A stretch of 64,000 nt of DNA from Polycladidibacter hongkongensis (GCF_001561995.1 NZ_LLWC01000008.1:372001-436000), one strand, 5' to 3'. Positions 17,661-27,142 are shown, counted from the stretch's first letter. Program-made: numbers and translations. The notes: generated from the letters alone by a model not told the origin.

Positions 17661-18262
17661 TTTTATTTCCATGGAATAGTATATGATTAAAATCAGAAAT
17701 AAAATGATCAATTTATTATTGTCAATAATGCGTACGTAATTTCATATAACATTCATTTTGTTGTTGCTGTAACGTCAAGATCCCGTCACCTTAATTTGAA
17801 ATATCGCAATTAGAAGCGGCCAAGTTGCCTTGGGCTTTGGCATCAGTTGGGCGCACTTGTTAGAGTTTTGATGACAACGAAGCTCTCTACAACCAACTCG
17901 GCTCACCTGTGAGTCTATGCATGGTTTGCTGACATTCATGTGGGAAAGAATCGCACTCTATGTCCAGCGGCAGTGCGACTAACATAGATCCATGAAAGCG
18001 TAACGAAAAATAGTGCCCTGTTCCTGCGGTATATCCTCCGTGTCACGCTTGCCTGATAGCTGAAACGTTAAAATTTACTCTACGCTAAATTGCCACCAAA
18101 ATAGTGGGGGAATTCTATCATTTAACAAAAATTGAGTGAAGCAATAAGTATACCTTCATCATATGTTGCGCTATGAACGTCATAAGGTCTTGTAGCTGGC
18201 GCTGATTAGTTAGTGAAGATAACTTTTTACACCCTTTGTAACCGATGCATTCATAGTGAGTA
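17661..18262. other. About 600 bp gene-free region between divergent genes
   Basis: AT-rich next to the peroxidase start (17660-17760). No convincing ORF, RNA or repeat seen. It should carry both divergent promoters. Confidence 0.45.
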
Positions 18263-19924
18263 ATGCAGATGCTTCCCCAGAACTGCTTTTTGTATTCTAA
18301 ACAAGAAATCATCGATTTGAAAAAGTCAAAGCTATTTGGCTACGGACTAACCTCATCCGCGATAATTCTGGGGTCGGAAGGGATGGATCAATATGAAGCG
18401 CAGGGGAATTCTGAGCTTCCAAAGGAAGGTCGGTTTATAGGCGTTTTCCTCGATAATGCTCAGACAATAACGATTAGGGCAGATGCAACAGGCCAAGAGC
18501 TGCTTTATTTATACCGAAATGGCGATGATTGGGCGATCTCAAACTCATTTCTATTGCTGGCGGAAAGCGTAGGGAAGCGAGCAAAATTAACGCTTCACGC
18601 ACCAGCTGTCTTGGGGTTTCACCTAAAAAATGGGGTGCACATTGGGGAGCAATTGGTTTCCCACCGAACGGCGATTTCAGAGATTACCATTGTTCCAATT
18701 AACGCAGAGTTGAAAGTTGATCGCTTGGACGGGAAGCTGGAGGTGCAAAAACAGCCCTATCTGGAAATGTTCTCTTTACGAGATGCAAGTTATGAGGACG
18801 CCTTTATAAATTTTTTAGAGCGCGGAGCCGGGTTACTCAATTCTTTGATGGAGGCAGGCTTACCATTGAACCTGCTTCTGTCTGGCGGCTATGATAGCCG
18901 GCTTGTGCTTTGTCTTGCCCTTGCCGGGCAATCGGCGCCCAATCTTCGTGTCACAAGCTACGTGTTCAAGGAAGATGATTATAGGGTTGCTAAGTCACTT
19001 TGTGACATGCACAGCTTGGAGTTGAATGGCTCTGCCCCCAAAAAACCATCGGACTTTTCAAGTAGCGATGCTATTAGAGCATATCTCCTGAGTTGCGGGG
19101 GGACTTACCTACCTTTTTACCCCGTCCAATCGACACATTCAAAAGCCTCCGCCGAACTCCGGCTCACCGGTGATCAGCCGACAGGTTGGGACCATTTTAA
19201 TGGACGAGCAATGTTTAATGGAGATGCGCGAAAACTCGGGAATGATATAGAAGTATTTCTGAAAGAGCGAGGATGTGGCACCTCTGTGAAAGAAGATTTC
19301 CTAAGTTCTTTTAGTGAGTTAGATCTGGATGCTGATCATCCAGTAGCTATGTTGGCCTACTACAGTGCCATTAGGTCGCGGTTTCATTGCGGTAGAAACT
19401 GGTACAAATCTCTTGGCGTTGAGTTTCTGTTTACACCACTGATGCAAAGCGACTTTATCTCGCTGGATTTTGACAACGCAAAGCGCGGTGCGGATCCTAA
19501 GAAGTTTTTTGCAGATGCTTTTAGTGCGTTTGGAGGCTGGGCTTTAAAAGAGCCATTTGAATCAGTTGATCGAGAGTTTTCATCAAGCTTGTTAGATAAC
19601 TCACCTTTCAAGGGAGGCGTAAGTCTCTCTCCAGCAGCTTTTAAAATCTATGGTTCGATTTGGGTTGATGAAAATAGAAGCCCTGATTTGCTTTCTATTA
19701 ACTTGGATATGGATTCGAAGCCGGAGTTGATTAAACGGGATTTGCAAACAATGTTTTATAGAGCTCGCCGTGCAAAAGCTTCCAACCTCTTCATAAGTAA
19801 AGACTTTGCAGCGGCAAGCGCAGAAATTCATGCTGATGGCCGCTTAAGCCATGACTATCGAAAGTTATGCCACATCCTATCAACTGAAGTAATACTCAGG
19901 ATAATTGATGAATCAGGGCAATAG
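18263..19924 (+). CDS. Asparagine-synthetase-like ATP-dependent ligase without glutaminase cysteine
   Basis: 553 residues. The C-terminal part has the ATP-pyrophosphatase P-loop LLLSGGYDSRLVLCLALAG near residue 208, the SGGxDS motif of asparagine and beta-lactam synthetases. The N-terminal part keeps scraps of the Ntn glutaminase fold (GRFIGVFLDN, then ITIRADATGQELLYLY and WAISNSFLLLAE), but the invariant Cys-2 is absent: the protein begins MQMLPQN. It therefore probably does not hydrolyse glutamine and may form an amide or lactam from another donor. It is a lone gene with a weak ribosome site (GTGAG). Related stand-alone proteins occur in polysaccharide and peptide tailoring. The substrate is unknown. 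Confidence 0.7.
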   Translation: MQMLPQNCFLYSKQEIIDLKKSKLFGYGLTSSAIILGSEGMDQYEAQGNSELPKEGRFIGVFLDNAQTITIRADATGQELLYLYRNGDDWAISNSFLLLAESVGKRAKLTLHAPAVLGFHLKNGVHIGEQLVSHRTAISEITIVPINAELKVDRLDGKLEVQKQPYLEMFSLRDASYEDAFINFLERGAGLLNSLMEAGLPLNLLLSGGYDSRLVLCLALAGQSAPNLRVTSYVFKEDDYRVAKSLCDMHSLELNGSAPKKPSDFSSSDAIRAYLLSCGGTYLPFYPVQSTHSKASAELRLTGDQPTGWDHFNGRAMFNGDARKLGNDIEVFLKERGCGTSVKEDFLSSFSELDLDADHPVAMLAYYSAIRSRFHCGRNWYKSLGVEFLFTPLMQSDFISLDFDNAKRGADPKKFFADAFSAFGGWALKEPFESVDREFSSSLLDNSPFKGGVSLSPAAFKIYGSIWVDENRSPDLLSINLDMDSKPELIKRDLQTMFYRARRAKASNLFISKDFAAASAEIHADGRLSHDYRKLCHILSTEVILRIIDESGQ

Positions 19925-20092
19925 AAAATTTTTGCCTTAAGTTTAAGGCAGCATATGCAAAGAAATACCGCCCTAAGATTTTCTAAATAATTTAGAGAGG
20001 TTCTGAGAGACATGGCGTTGAAACATATCAACTTACCGCCAAGTCAATAAGGTGATTGCAATCTACGTGTCACCAACTTGGTGTGGTCTTAG

Positions 20093-20129
20093 AAAATGGC
20101 CAATAGTTCCATAGTCTACTGGCCATTTT
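20093..20129. terminator. Bidirectional terminator between convergent genes
   Basis: Arms AAAATGGCCA (20093-20102) and TGGCCATTTT (20120-20129). It lies in the gap between the plus-strand synthetase-like gene and minus-strand ridA, with T-runs on both sides. Confidence 0.7.
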
Positions 20130-20137
20130 GTTGCTTG

Positions 20138-20494
20138 TTAAAGCGCGGCAAGCACGAGGACTTCAATTTTGTAATGAGGTTTTGCCATGCGAGCTTCCAC
20201 ACAGACACGTGTGGGTGCAGCGTTCAAATTTTCTACCCAGCTATCCCAAACCTCATTCATTTCATCATATTCACGCATGTCAGCAAGCCAGATTTGAACA
20301 GAGAAGACCTTTTCTCGGCTTGTGCCAGCTTCGGCCAGCAAGTTGTCAACCTTTGTAAAAACGTCTTTTGATTGCGCAGTGATATCGCCTTCAATCAGCT
20401 GAGAAACCTGCCCAGCCAAATGGACAACATCGTTATGTATTGCAATTGCGGAAAAGCGTTTGGAACCACCAATTTTTTTTAGTTCTGAGCTCAT
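20138..20494 (-). CDS. RidA family protein (enamine/imine deaminase-like)
   Basis: 118 residues, near the usual RidA/YjgF size. The conserved substrate-binding arginine is in APTRVCVEARMA and the late acidic residue in HYKIEVLVLA. VDNLLAEAGTSREKVFSVQIWLAD is the middle helix-strand block, cited here by its ends (VDNLLAEAG, IWLADMREYD). RidA proteins hydrolyse reactive 2-aminoacrylate-type enamines or imines to keto acids. It is the last gene of a six-gene operon with a transporter, a dipeptidase-like protein and an aldehyde dehydrogenase. The likely role is clearing an imine formed during breakdown of a nitrogenous substrate. Confidence 0.85.
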   Translation of the reverse strand: MSSELKKIGGSKRFSAIAIHNDVVHLAGQVSQLIEGDITAQSKDVFTKVDNLLAEAGTSREKVFSVQIWLADMREYDEMNEVWDSWVENLNAAPTRVCVEARMAKPHYKIEVLVLAAL

Positions 20495-20584
20495 TTTAAC
20501 TCCAAATTTAGTTTGTCAGACTGTTCGTTGAACAGCTGCTCTTGGGGATGGAAAATCGAATGGGGTATTGAGTGAGAAGACGCG

Positions 20585-21232
20585 CTAGTCGTTATCCGTC
20601 AGGCCAGCTCCGGCACCGCTCAGTCGAGAGGCTTCAGTCGCCGGGGCAAATGTACGCTGCGAAAACGCAGCTAACCGGGTCCAGCATGCATCACTTACAA
20701 TTGCTCTATGAAGCGGCCTCGTTTGCGAGAGCATTTGCGCAGGTGCAGAGCATTCTACGCGTTTCGCTCGCGCCGCCAACAGCGCGCTGGCTTCGCCTTG
20801 CACGCACAGCTCTTTGCCATTTGTTACCAAGCGTGCACCTTGCCACTCAACCGCAACAGGCTGCCCGAGTCGCAACGCGGCCCCAGAAGCAAACGGAACA
20901 ACGAGAAGCGGAAAATCCACCTCCAGCATAGTAATAATGTTGCCAAGCTCCATTTTTACAGCGCAATCGCTCATAGAAGCACCAGCAATGAGCGGGTTTA
21001 AACGTCCAGCCGCGGCTCGCCAAATGCCCTCCAGTGCAACTGGTGAGAAGTCTACAGCTGGTAGTTTGTCATTTAGCTCTAGTAGCGAAACAAGCAAATC
21101 TGGACCAGAAAACCCAAAAGAAGCAAGCCAGCGCGTTCCTTTGGCAGCTTCTTCACAAAGTCCCCAAGGTAGGCCTGCACCGCGAGCGGCTCGCTTGCAC
21201 ATGGCTTCGATTTCATTGAGAGAAAAGCTCAT
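20585..21232 (-). CDS. DUF3726 protein of unknown function
   Basis: 215 residues. The opening SFSLNEIEAMCKRAARGAGL followed by PWGLCEEAAKGTRWL is typical of DUF3726. No signal peptide or membrane helix is visible, and the protein has several conserved-looking cysteines. Its ATG directly abuts the stop codon of the 566-residue gene (no gap), so the two are translationally linked and probably work together. No biochemical role is known to me. Operon context points to degradation of a small nitrogen compound. Composition is alanine-rich and more GC-rich than the haem island to its right of transcription. Confidence 0.75.
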   Translation of the reverse strand: MSFSLNEIEAMCKRAARGAGLPWGLCEEAAKGTRWLASFGFSGPDLLVSLLELNDKLPAVDFSPVALEGIWRAAAGRLNPLIAGASMSDCAVKMELGNIITMLEVDFPLLVVPFASGAALRLGQPVAVEWQGARLVTNGKELCVQGEASALLAARAKRVECSAPAQMLSQTRPLHRAIVSDACWTRLAAFSQRTFAPATEASRLSGAGAGLTDND

Positions 21233-22933
21233 TTAAATCTCCCTACCAAATGCCGGATAAACCCAAAAATCATCAAAGTGCGTGGAAAGGTCCTCTGGAT
21301 AAGGCGCGTTAGCATACATGTTGATGCGAACCCATCGGTCAGAGCGGGGGTCAAACTGAACCGCACCAAAGAACGCCAGTTTACATCTCAGCATGTCGAT
21401 TGGAAGCACATCACTTGCAATCGTATTGTCACGGATTTCTGCGTATGAAGCTTGATTAACAATTTGCACTCGCCGGACAATGTGCCTGTACTCAGGGTGA
21501 CGCAAGAGGAACTGGGCTGTGTTTTTGTCGCTCGGCCAATGACTTAAAGCGCGATACAGCGCGGCGGCGTCGCGCCCAGGAGCCAAGGGCTGTTCATACT
21601 CCTCGATAGGTTCTTTAAACCGTTCCCCAAGGCGTGGTTCAAGCTTTTCCTCCGAAACATACCAGGCTCGCGCTTTGTTGTGGTGTGCGTCCCAGTCAAT
21701 ATTTAGTGCCCAACCGTAAACCTGTTCAAGGACAGTTCGTAGATCACCAAGTGGCATGGCGCCCGCAATCCTGAATGTGGGGGTATTATCTGCTGCCATA
21801 GTACTGGCCAGATCATCAACCAAAGCACCGTAGGGTTCCAAAATCAAAGAGATCAGGAACTCCTGCCCCTCCAGTGCGAGCTCCTGCTCAGACCATGTAC
21901 ACAGCCTGCTCCAAGGATACTCCGTAGTCTCATCGATGCTGTCGGCCAGTTGTTGCAGGCACTTGAGATCCTTTTTAAAGACTGCGATCTTTTCAGCTTG
22001 CGTGCGGTGCTCTGTTGTCCAGTGTTCTGCTGACAAAATGCTGCGTTCCAGCAGCTCCGAAAACAACTTGATCTCAGACCGAGTTGCATGTTGGACCGCG
22101 CAAACACGTGCCGCCGCCTGCTCTCGGGCCGCAATCCAGTTGTTAAACAAAACTGGGTGATTGAGTAAGAACGGCGCCATGCCCAGTCCGGTTGAGTTTC
22201 CGATCCCGATCCTCTGGGCAATTTGGGGGTTAAGCTTTACCGCGTTCTCACCGCCCTTCATCTTGGCAACATGCTCAACCAAATCCCGCACAAAGGCTCT
22301 TGTCAGGAAAACGGAGAGCATCTCGACTTGAAACGGGCTTTGAAACTCCGGTCTATCAGCGATCATCTCCCTATCTGCTGCGCCAAATTTACCTGATCCG
22401 TAAACGGCGGTGGTGCGCATTAAATAGCCAACGGCTTCAATTTTCTGGATATCGGGCTGTTCGCCTTTCGCAAGTGCATCAACCACGTGCTCCCAAAGCC
22501 GGGCAGACCGGTTGGCACGCGACAGGGAGAGTTCTTTTTGGGAGATACGTCCCGCTTCTTGCAAAGGCACGTTACGTACAAGGCGTTCGATATCTTGCGA
22601 GCTAGGGACGCCGTCGAATAGTGTAAACGTGGCATCCCAAGCATCCGCGATCACACGGTCAGAGCGTTTTTCCTCTGGCAGGTCATGAGAAAATGCAACG
22701 AGTGAGTATGTCCGTTCAGGTCCACGAGCGGAGTAAACAGCGTAACCAACACCACATGCGTCGATCTCAAAGACTGGTCGGTCAAACTGCCAGTTTTCGT
22801 TTTGCAGACGCCGTAACAAAATACGCATGAAGGAAAGGCGAGATTGATGGATCGAACCAAGTCGGCTTAACTTCATCACCTTATCTGGAGCACGAAGCTG
22901 GCGTAAATCGGTTTCACAAAGGGGCATGGTCAT
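21233..22933 (-). CDS. 566-residue protein of unknown family
   Basis: No recognised domain and no signal peptide. It is soluble by appearance, with many charged helices (EQVYGWALNIDW, DKNTAQFLLRHPEYRHIVRR). Distinct features: FEIDACGVGYAVYSARGPER near residue 60, SFSHDLPEEKRSDRV-like region near 85, and a central IGNSTGLGMAPFLLNHPVLF. These glycine-rich, histidine-containing stretches could form a cofactor or substrate site. It lies between the BCCT transporter gene (67 bp upstream) and the DUF3726 gene (abutting). Its length and operon position suggest the main catalytic enzyme of the pathway, or half of a heteromeric enzyme with DUF3726. That is inference. Confidence 0.75.
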   Translation of the reverse strand: MTMPLCETDLRQLRAPDKVMKLSRLGSIHQSRLSFMRILLRRLQNENWQFDRPVFEIDACGVGYAVYSARGPERTYSLVAFSHDLPEEKRSDRVIADAWDATFTLFDGVPSSQDIERLVRNVPLQEAGRISQKELSLSRANRSARLWEHVVDALAKGEQPDIQKIEAVGYLMRTTAVYGSGKFGAADREMIADRPEFQSPFQVEMLSVFLTRAFVRDLVEHVAKMKGGENAVKLNPQIAQRIGIGNSTGLGMAPFLLNHPVLFNNWIAAREQAAARVCAVQHATRSEIKLFSELLERSILSAEHWTTEHRTQAEKIAVFKKDLKCLQQLADSIDETTEYPWSRLCTWSEQELALEGQEFLISLILEPYGALVDDLASTMAADNTPTFRIAGAMPLGDLRTVLEQVYGWALNIDWDAHHNKARAWYVSEEKLEPRLGERFKEPIEEYEQPLAPGRDAAALYRALSHWPSDKNTAQFLLRHPEYRHIVRRVQIVNQASYAEIRDNTIASDVLPIDMLRCKLAFFGAVQFDPRSDRWVRINMYANAPYPEDLSTHFDDFWVYPAFGREI

Positions 22934-23000
22934 GTGATCCTTTGAACAGGCTAAGTGCCGATCTGCCCGAACTCGCTAGCGGTGAGCTCGGGCATAACGT

Positions 23001-24545
23001 TTAGCTGTCTTTACCTTTCGCGATTGTGATACGTAGCGCATCCCAAAGAGAGGGAATAAGTAGCAAGGAAACCGGTACGGCGGTGATAACAATGAAGCTT
23101 TGCAGCTTTGAAACCCCACCTGACCCTACAGAAATCAGGATCAGTGCCATTAATCCCATTGCTATGCCCCAAAACACGCGCACCGCCATTGAAGGTGTGC
23201 CATTCTTGGACATGGTGACAGAGATGACGTAGGTCATAGAGTCGCCAGTTGTTGCTACAAAGATCGTTGTCAAAACAAGGAACAAGATTGAAACCAAAAA
23301 GCCAAGCGGTAGCTGCTGGGTAATCGCCAGCAAAGCTGCTGGCAGGTTAAATCCTTCAAACGCTGAGGCAATAGAACCGGCCTGCTGCAGTTCAAAGGCA
23401 ATCCCTGATCCGCCGACAATGGTAAACCAGAAGTTGGTCACAATCGGCGCGACAATCGAGAGCATGATCACAATCGAGCGAATTGATCGGCCACGGGAAA
23501 CACGTGCAATAAACATGGCCATCAGCGGGCCGTATCCCATAAACCAGCCCCAGAAGAAGACGGTCCACCAGCCAAGCCAGCCCGGCTCTCCAAATACACC
23601 TGCTTCACCACGGTAAAGAGCCATGCCGAAAAAGTTGCTTAGATAGGTCGCAAAGCCAGAGAAAAAGCTATTGAAGATGAACGCCGTTGGGCCTGCGAGC
23701 AGGACAAAGAGAAGCAGACTGGCAGCAAGAATGACGTTAAGTCGGCTCAGTAGCTGAATGCCTTTGGATAAGCCGGATATGGCCGATACGGTATAAAGTG
23801 CAACAAGGCCAGCTATGACGATTGCTTGAGTGGTAAACCCATCAGGAATGCCAAAAAGATCACTTAAACCATAGCTCACTTGCAAGCCGAGAAACCCGAT
23901 AGGGCCCACAGTACCCGCGACAACGGCGATGATACTGGAGGCGTCTGCAATCAAACCGATTGGACCATTAATAGCCTTGTCACCAAATACAGGATAGAGC
24001 AGCGTGCGCGGCGCCAGTGGCAGGCCCTTTTCATAGTGGTAATGCATCAGCATTACCGTACTCAAAGAGCCAAGGATTGCCCATGCCAGAAAACCCCAGT
24101 GCATAAAGCTTTGAGCCATAGCAGCATCAACTGCGGCATCAGTTCCAGCTTCAGCCCCGAAGAGTGGAGGTGATGATAGGAAGTGCGCCATTGGCTCCCC
24201 AGCCGCCCAGAATACGCCGCCTCCGGCGAGCAGAGTGCACATTATCATTGCTCCCCACTGGAATACGGTAAACTCGGGTTTAGCCAGATTGCCCAGAATT
24301 GCCTTGCCACCTGGTAGTACGCATAGGATCAAGCCCAACAAGAATGTTGCCAGAAGCAAAACCTGCCAAAAAAGCCCAAAATACGTAGCAGAAGCATTGA
24401 AGCCCCAGTCAACGAACGCAGCAAGAGCGTCGAGTTTAACTAGCGCGAGCAAACAGAAAAGCACGATAAAGCCACCTGTGATTGCAAGCAGCGGCTTATT
24501 CGTATCATTCGTGTCCTCTACAGCTTGCTTGGTAATATCCGTCAT
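23001..24545 (-). CDS. BCCT-family betaine/carnitine/choline-type transporter
   Basis: 514 residues with about twelve membrane helices. The family tryptophan region is complete: MHWGFLAWAILG in one helix, and WTVFFWGWFMGYGPLMAMFI followed by ARVSRGRSIR in the later one. The GGGVFWAAGEPMAHF segment is also typical. BCCT proteins import compounds with a quaternary ammonium or similar zwitterionic group (glycine betaine, carnitine, DMSP, ectoine-like solutes), driven by sodium or protons. Without an osmosensory C-terminal extension and inside a catabolic operon, it more likely feeds catabolism than osmoprotection. GGGAGG precedes the ATG. Confidence 0.93.
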   Translation of the reverse strand: MTDITKQAVEDTNDTNKPLLAITGGFIVLFCLLALVKLDALAAFVDWGFNASATYFGLFWQVLLLATFLLGLILCVLPGGKAILGNLAKPEFTVFQWGAMIMCTLLAGGGVFWAAGEPMAHFLSSPPLFGAEAGTDAAVDAAMAQSFMHWGFLAWAILGSLSTVMLMHYHYEKGLPLAPRTLLYPVFGDKAINGPIGLIADASSIIAVVAGTVGPIGFLGLQVSYGLSDLFGIPDGFTTQAIVIAGLVALYTVSAISGLSKGIQLLSRLNVILAASLLLFVLLAGPTAFIFNSFFSGFATYLSNFFGMALYRGEAGVFGEPGWLGWWTVFFWGWFMGYGPLMAMFIARVSRGRSIRSIVIMLSIVAPIVTNFWFTIVGGSGIAFELQQAGSIASAFEGFNLPAALLAITQQLPLGFLVSILFLVLTTIFVATTGDSMTYVISVTMSKNGTPSMAVRVFWGIAMGLMALILISVGSGGVSKLQSFIVITAVPVSLLLIPSLWDALRITIAKGKDS

Positions 24546-24582
24546 ATTTCCCTCCCTGGTGACGGCTATGCAGCATGTTCAG

Positions 24583-25617
24583 TTAGGCTGAACTCTTCTT
24601 CTTCAACTCCAATGGGGATGAGTTAGGCAGCCTCTCTTTGGCTGGTGCTGCGTGAAAACTGCTTTCGTAAAAGCAGTACCAATTTCGGCCCATGATCCCT
24701 GCGATTTCCTCCTCATTGAAACCGACAGTTCGCAATCCTTTTTCAAGGTTGCCAAAATCTTTGTTGCTTTCGAACCACTCCGGCATTGGCGGAAAGCCCG
24801 GTGCGCTGGCGGAGCCTTCTCCATAGTCCGTTTCTTTTGTCCAGCGCCCCATCCTCATCCACTCCACAACCCGATCAGGCTGGTCCTGACAAAGATCAGA
24901 GCCAATTCCCAAGTGGTGTGTCCCAAATTTCTCTGCGGTTCGAGCAATCATCGAGCAAAAACTCTCCAGAGTGCACGCTGATTTATCTTTGAGATGATGC
25001 GGGTAAAGAGAAAATCCAAACATGCCGCCATTTTCTGTTACTGCGCGAATAACGTCATCTTTTTTGTTCCGCAGTGCTGGTGCCCATTCAAAGGGGTTGG
25101 CATGCGTGATCGCGATTGGCCTTTCAGAGTAGTCTGCGGCCTCAATCGTCGAGCGGTCAGCAGAGTGGCTCATGTCTACGACAAGGCCAACCCGGTTCAT
25201 CTCCCTGACCACCTGTTTTCCCATTCGGGTAAGCCCCGTATCTTCAGCCTCATAACAACCTGTCGCAAGTAACGACTGATTGTTATAAGTTAACTGCATG
25301 AAACGAGCGCCGAGACGATGCACGATTTCAACGAGTCCGATATCGTCTTCAATCGGGCTTGGATTTTGAAAACCAAACAGGATGGCTGTCCGGTTTGTCT
25401 CGCGAGCCTGGTCAATATCTGAAGCAAAGTAGGCTGGGACAATCAGATCAGAATATTGCTCAAACCAGCGGTTCCATTGTTCAAAGTTCAAAACGGTTTC
25501 GCGAAAGTTTTCATGATACGCGATAGTCACGTGAACCGCGTCCAGTCCCCCCTCGCGCATCTGCCGGAAAACTTTCTCCGACCAGTTGGCATACTGTAGG
25601 TTATCGATCCACATCAC
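24583..25617 (-). CDS. M19 (renal dipeptidase) family hydrolase with altered metal site
   Basis: 344 residues of the membrane-dipeptidase-like TIM-barrel amidohydrolase family. Retained sites: the histidines in VVDMSHSAD and IAITHANPFE and the aspartate in LGIGSDLCQD. The usual N-terminal HxD pair is absent (the strand reads IDNLQYANWS), and the bridging-glutamate region reads LFGFQNPSPIE. At least one zinc site is therefore probably lost or changed. A divergent M19 protein also sits beside the glycine-betaine/dimethylglycine genes of Pseudomonas, which makes a non-peptide substrate plausible. It overlaps the aldehyde dehydrogenase stop by 4 bp (ATGA), so the two are coupled. Confidence 0.85.
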   Translation of the reverse strand: MMWIDNLQYANWSEKVFRQMREGGLDAVHVTIAYHENFRETVLNFEQWNRWFEQYSDLIVPAYFASDIDQARETNRTAILFGFQNPSPIEDDIGLVEIVHRLGARFMQLTYNNQSLLATGCYEAEDTGLTRMGKQVVREMNRVGLVVDMSHSADRSTIEAADYSERPIAITHANPFEWAPALRNKKDDVIRAVTENGGMFGFSLYPHHLKDKSACTLESFCSMIARTAEKFGTHHLGIGSDLCQDQPDRVVEWMRMGRWTKETDYGEGSASAPGFPPMPEWFESNKDFGNLEKGLRTVGFNEEEIAGIMGRNWYCFYESSFHAAPAKERLPNSSPLELKKKSSA

Positions 25618-27065
25618 GCTGGAACTCCCGCCGAGATATAGGAGGTCTTAACGACAGTGTAGAAGTCTTTCGCGTGGGAGCCTTGTTCGCGTGGGCCGTA
25701 AGAGCTATCTCCACGCCCCCCAAACGGAACATGATAATCGGTCCCTGCAGTCGGCAAGTTCACCATCACGCAGCCAGTTTGAGCGTTTCTGCGGAAATGT
25801 GTAGCTCGCGCTAGGTTTTGCGTCACAATACCTGAGGTCAGACCGAAGTTGGTGTCGTTAACTGTTGCTAACGCTTCGTCATAGCTGCCAACCTTGATTA
25901 CCGAGGCAAGCGGGGCAAACATCTCTTCGCGGTTGATCCTCATTGCGTTATTTGTATTCAGGAAAACGCCTGGTGACATGTAAAAGCCCTGTGTCGGCAT
26001 TTCTATGCGCTGACCGCCACAAGCAAGTTCTGCCCCTTCAAACTTACCAAGCTCGACATATGACAAGTTCTCGTTCAACTGCTGTTGGGAAACAACCGGG
26101 CCTATCTGCGTACCGGCATGCAGGGCATGGCCGACTGTCATGGCCTTCGTTCCAGCCACAAGCTTTTCGACAAAAGCATCATGGACTGCTTCATGAACGA
26201 TCAGGCGAGATGATGCGGTACATTTCTGCCCCGTACCTCCAAAAGCTCCTCCCAATGCCAGAGAAACCGCCAGATCAAGATCTGCATCATCCATGACCGC
26301 AAGGGCGTTTTTGGAACCCATTTCCATTTGAACACGTGTCAGATTTTGGATTGCCGCTGTGGCGATACCTTTACCCACCGGAACAGAGCCAGTGAAGGAG
26401 ATTGCATCGACTTTCGCGCTCTCGACAAGTTTCTGGCCAATATCTCGGCCAGATCCCATCACGAGAGAAAAGAGGCCCTTTGGAATATCCTGTCGCTCAA
26501 TTATCTCTGTCAGAGCGACGGCCGAAGCAGGGGTCAGGTTTGCTGGTTTCCAGACCACCGCATTGCCGAATGCTAGGGCCGGTGCGATTTTCCAAGAAGC
26601 CGTCGCAGTGGGGAAATTCCAAGGCGAAATGATCGCAACAACACCGACAGCTTCACGGCGAATGTCAACTTCAATGCCATCGCGAACAGAATCCGCATTC
26701 TCCCCAATCTGGCGCAGCACCTCAGCAGCATAGTAGGTAAAGAACTGGCCGGCGCGGTAAACCTCGCCCTTGCCCTCTGCAATTGGTTTTCCTTCTTCGC
26801 GCGAAAGAAGAGTTCCAAGCTCTTCCGAGCGAGCCATAAGCTCAGTGCCAATTGCGTTTAGTGTATTGTACTTGCGTTCCAGTCCATAGGCCGCCCATTC
26901 TGCTTGAGCAATGCGTGCTTGATCGAGTGTCGCTTCGAGCTGGTCAGCAGATGCTTGAGCAAACAAACCGATGAGATCGCTCAGATCTGAAGGGTTACGG
27001 TTTTCAATTTCGCTCGTGCCTGATGTCCAGTTGCCTGCAATGAGGTTAAGTTGCGTATCGACCAT
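25614..27065 (-). CDS. NAD(P)-dependent aldehyde dehydrogenase
   Basis: 483 residues, full length for the superfamily. Substrate-binding asparagine in [14 protein letters not shown], cofactor loop [13 protein letters not shown], general-base glutamate in [12 protein letters not shown], catalytic cysteine in [15 protein letters not shown] near residue 286, and the C-terminal [16 protein letters not shown]. It resembles the ketoglutarate-semialdehyde/succinate-semialdehyde group and would oxidise an aldehyde intermediate to its acid. It is the first gene of the operon that runs to ridA. A LysR regulator is divergent 110 bp away, with a candidate operator between them. Confidence 0.92.
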   Translation of the reverse strand: MVDTQLNLIAGNWTSGTSEIENRNPSDLSDLIGLFAQASADQLEATLDQARIAQAEWAAYGLERKYNTLNAIGTELMARSEELGTLLSREEGKPIAEGKGEVYRAGQFFTYYAAEVLRQIGENADSVRDGIEVDIRREAVGVVAIISPWNFPTATASWKIAPALAFGNAVVWKPANLTPASAVALTEIIERQDIPKGLFSLVMGSGRDIGQKLVESAKVDAISFTGSVPVGKGIATAAIQNLTRVQMEMGSKNALAVMDDADLDLAVSLALGGAFGGTGQKCTASSRLIVHEAVHDAFVEKLVAGTKAMTVGHALHAGTQIGPVVSQQQLNENLSYVELGKFEGAELACGGQRIEMPTQGFYMSPGVFLNTNNAMRINREEMFAPLASVIKVGSYDEALATVNDTNFGLTSGIVTQNLARATHFRRNAQTGCVMVNLPTAGTDYHVPFGGRGDSSYGPREQGSHAKDFYTVVKTSYISAGVPA

Positions 27066-27142
27066 GTGATCTACTGCCTGTCTCTTTCACTCGTAGAATT
27101 ACTGAGTAGACTATGGACACATGATTCAATTTCAGTCAAAAT

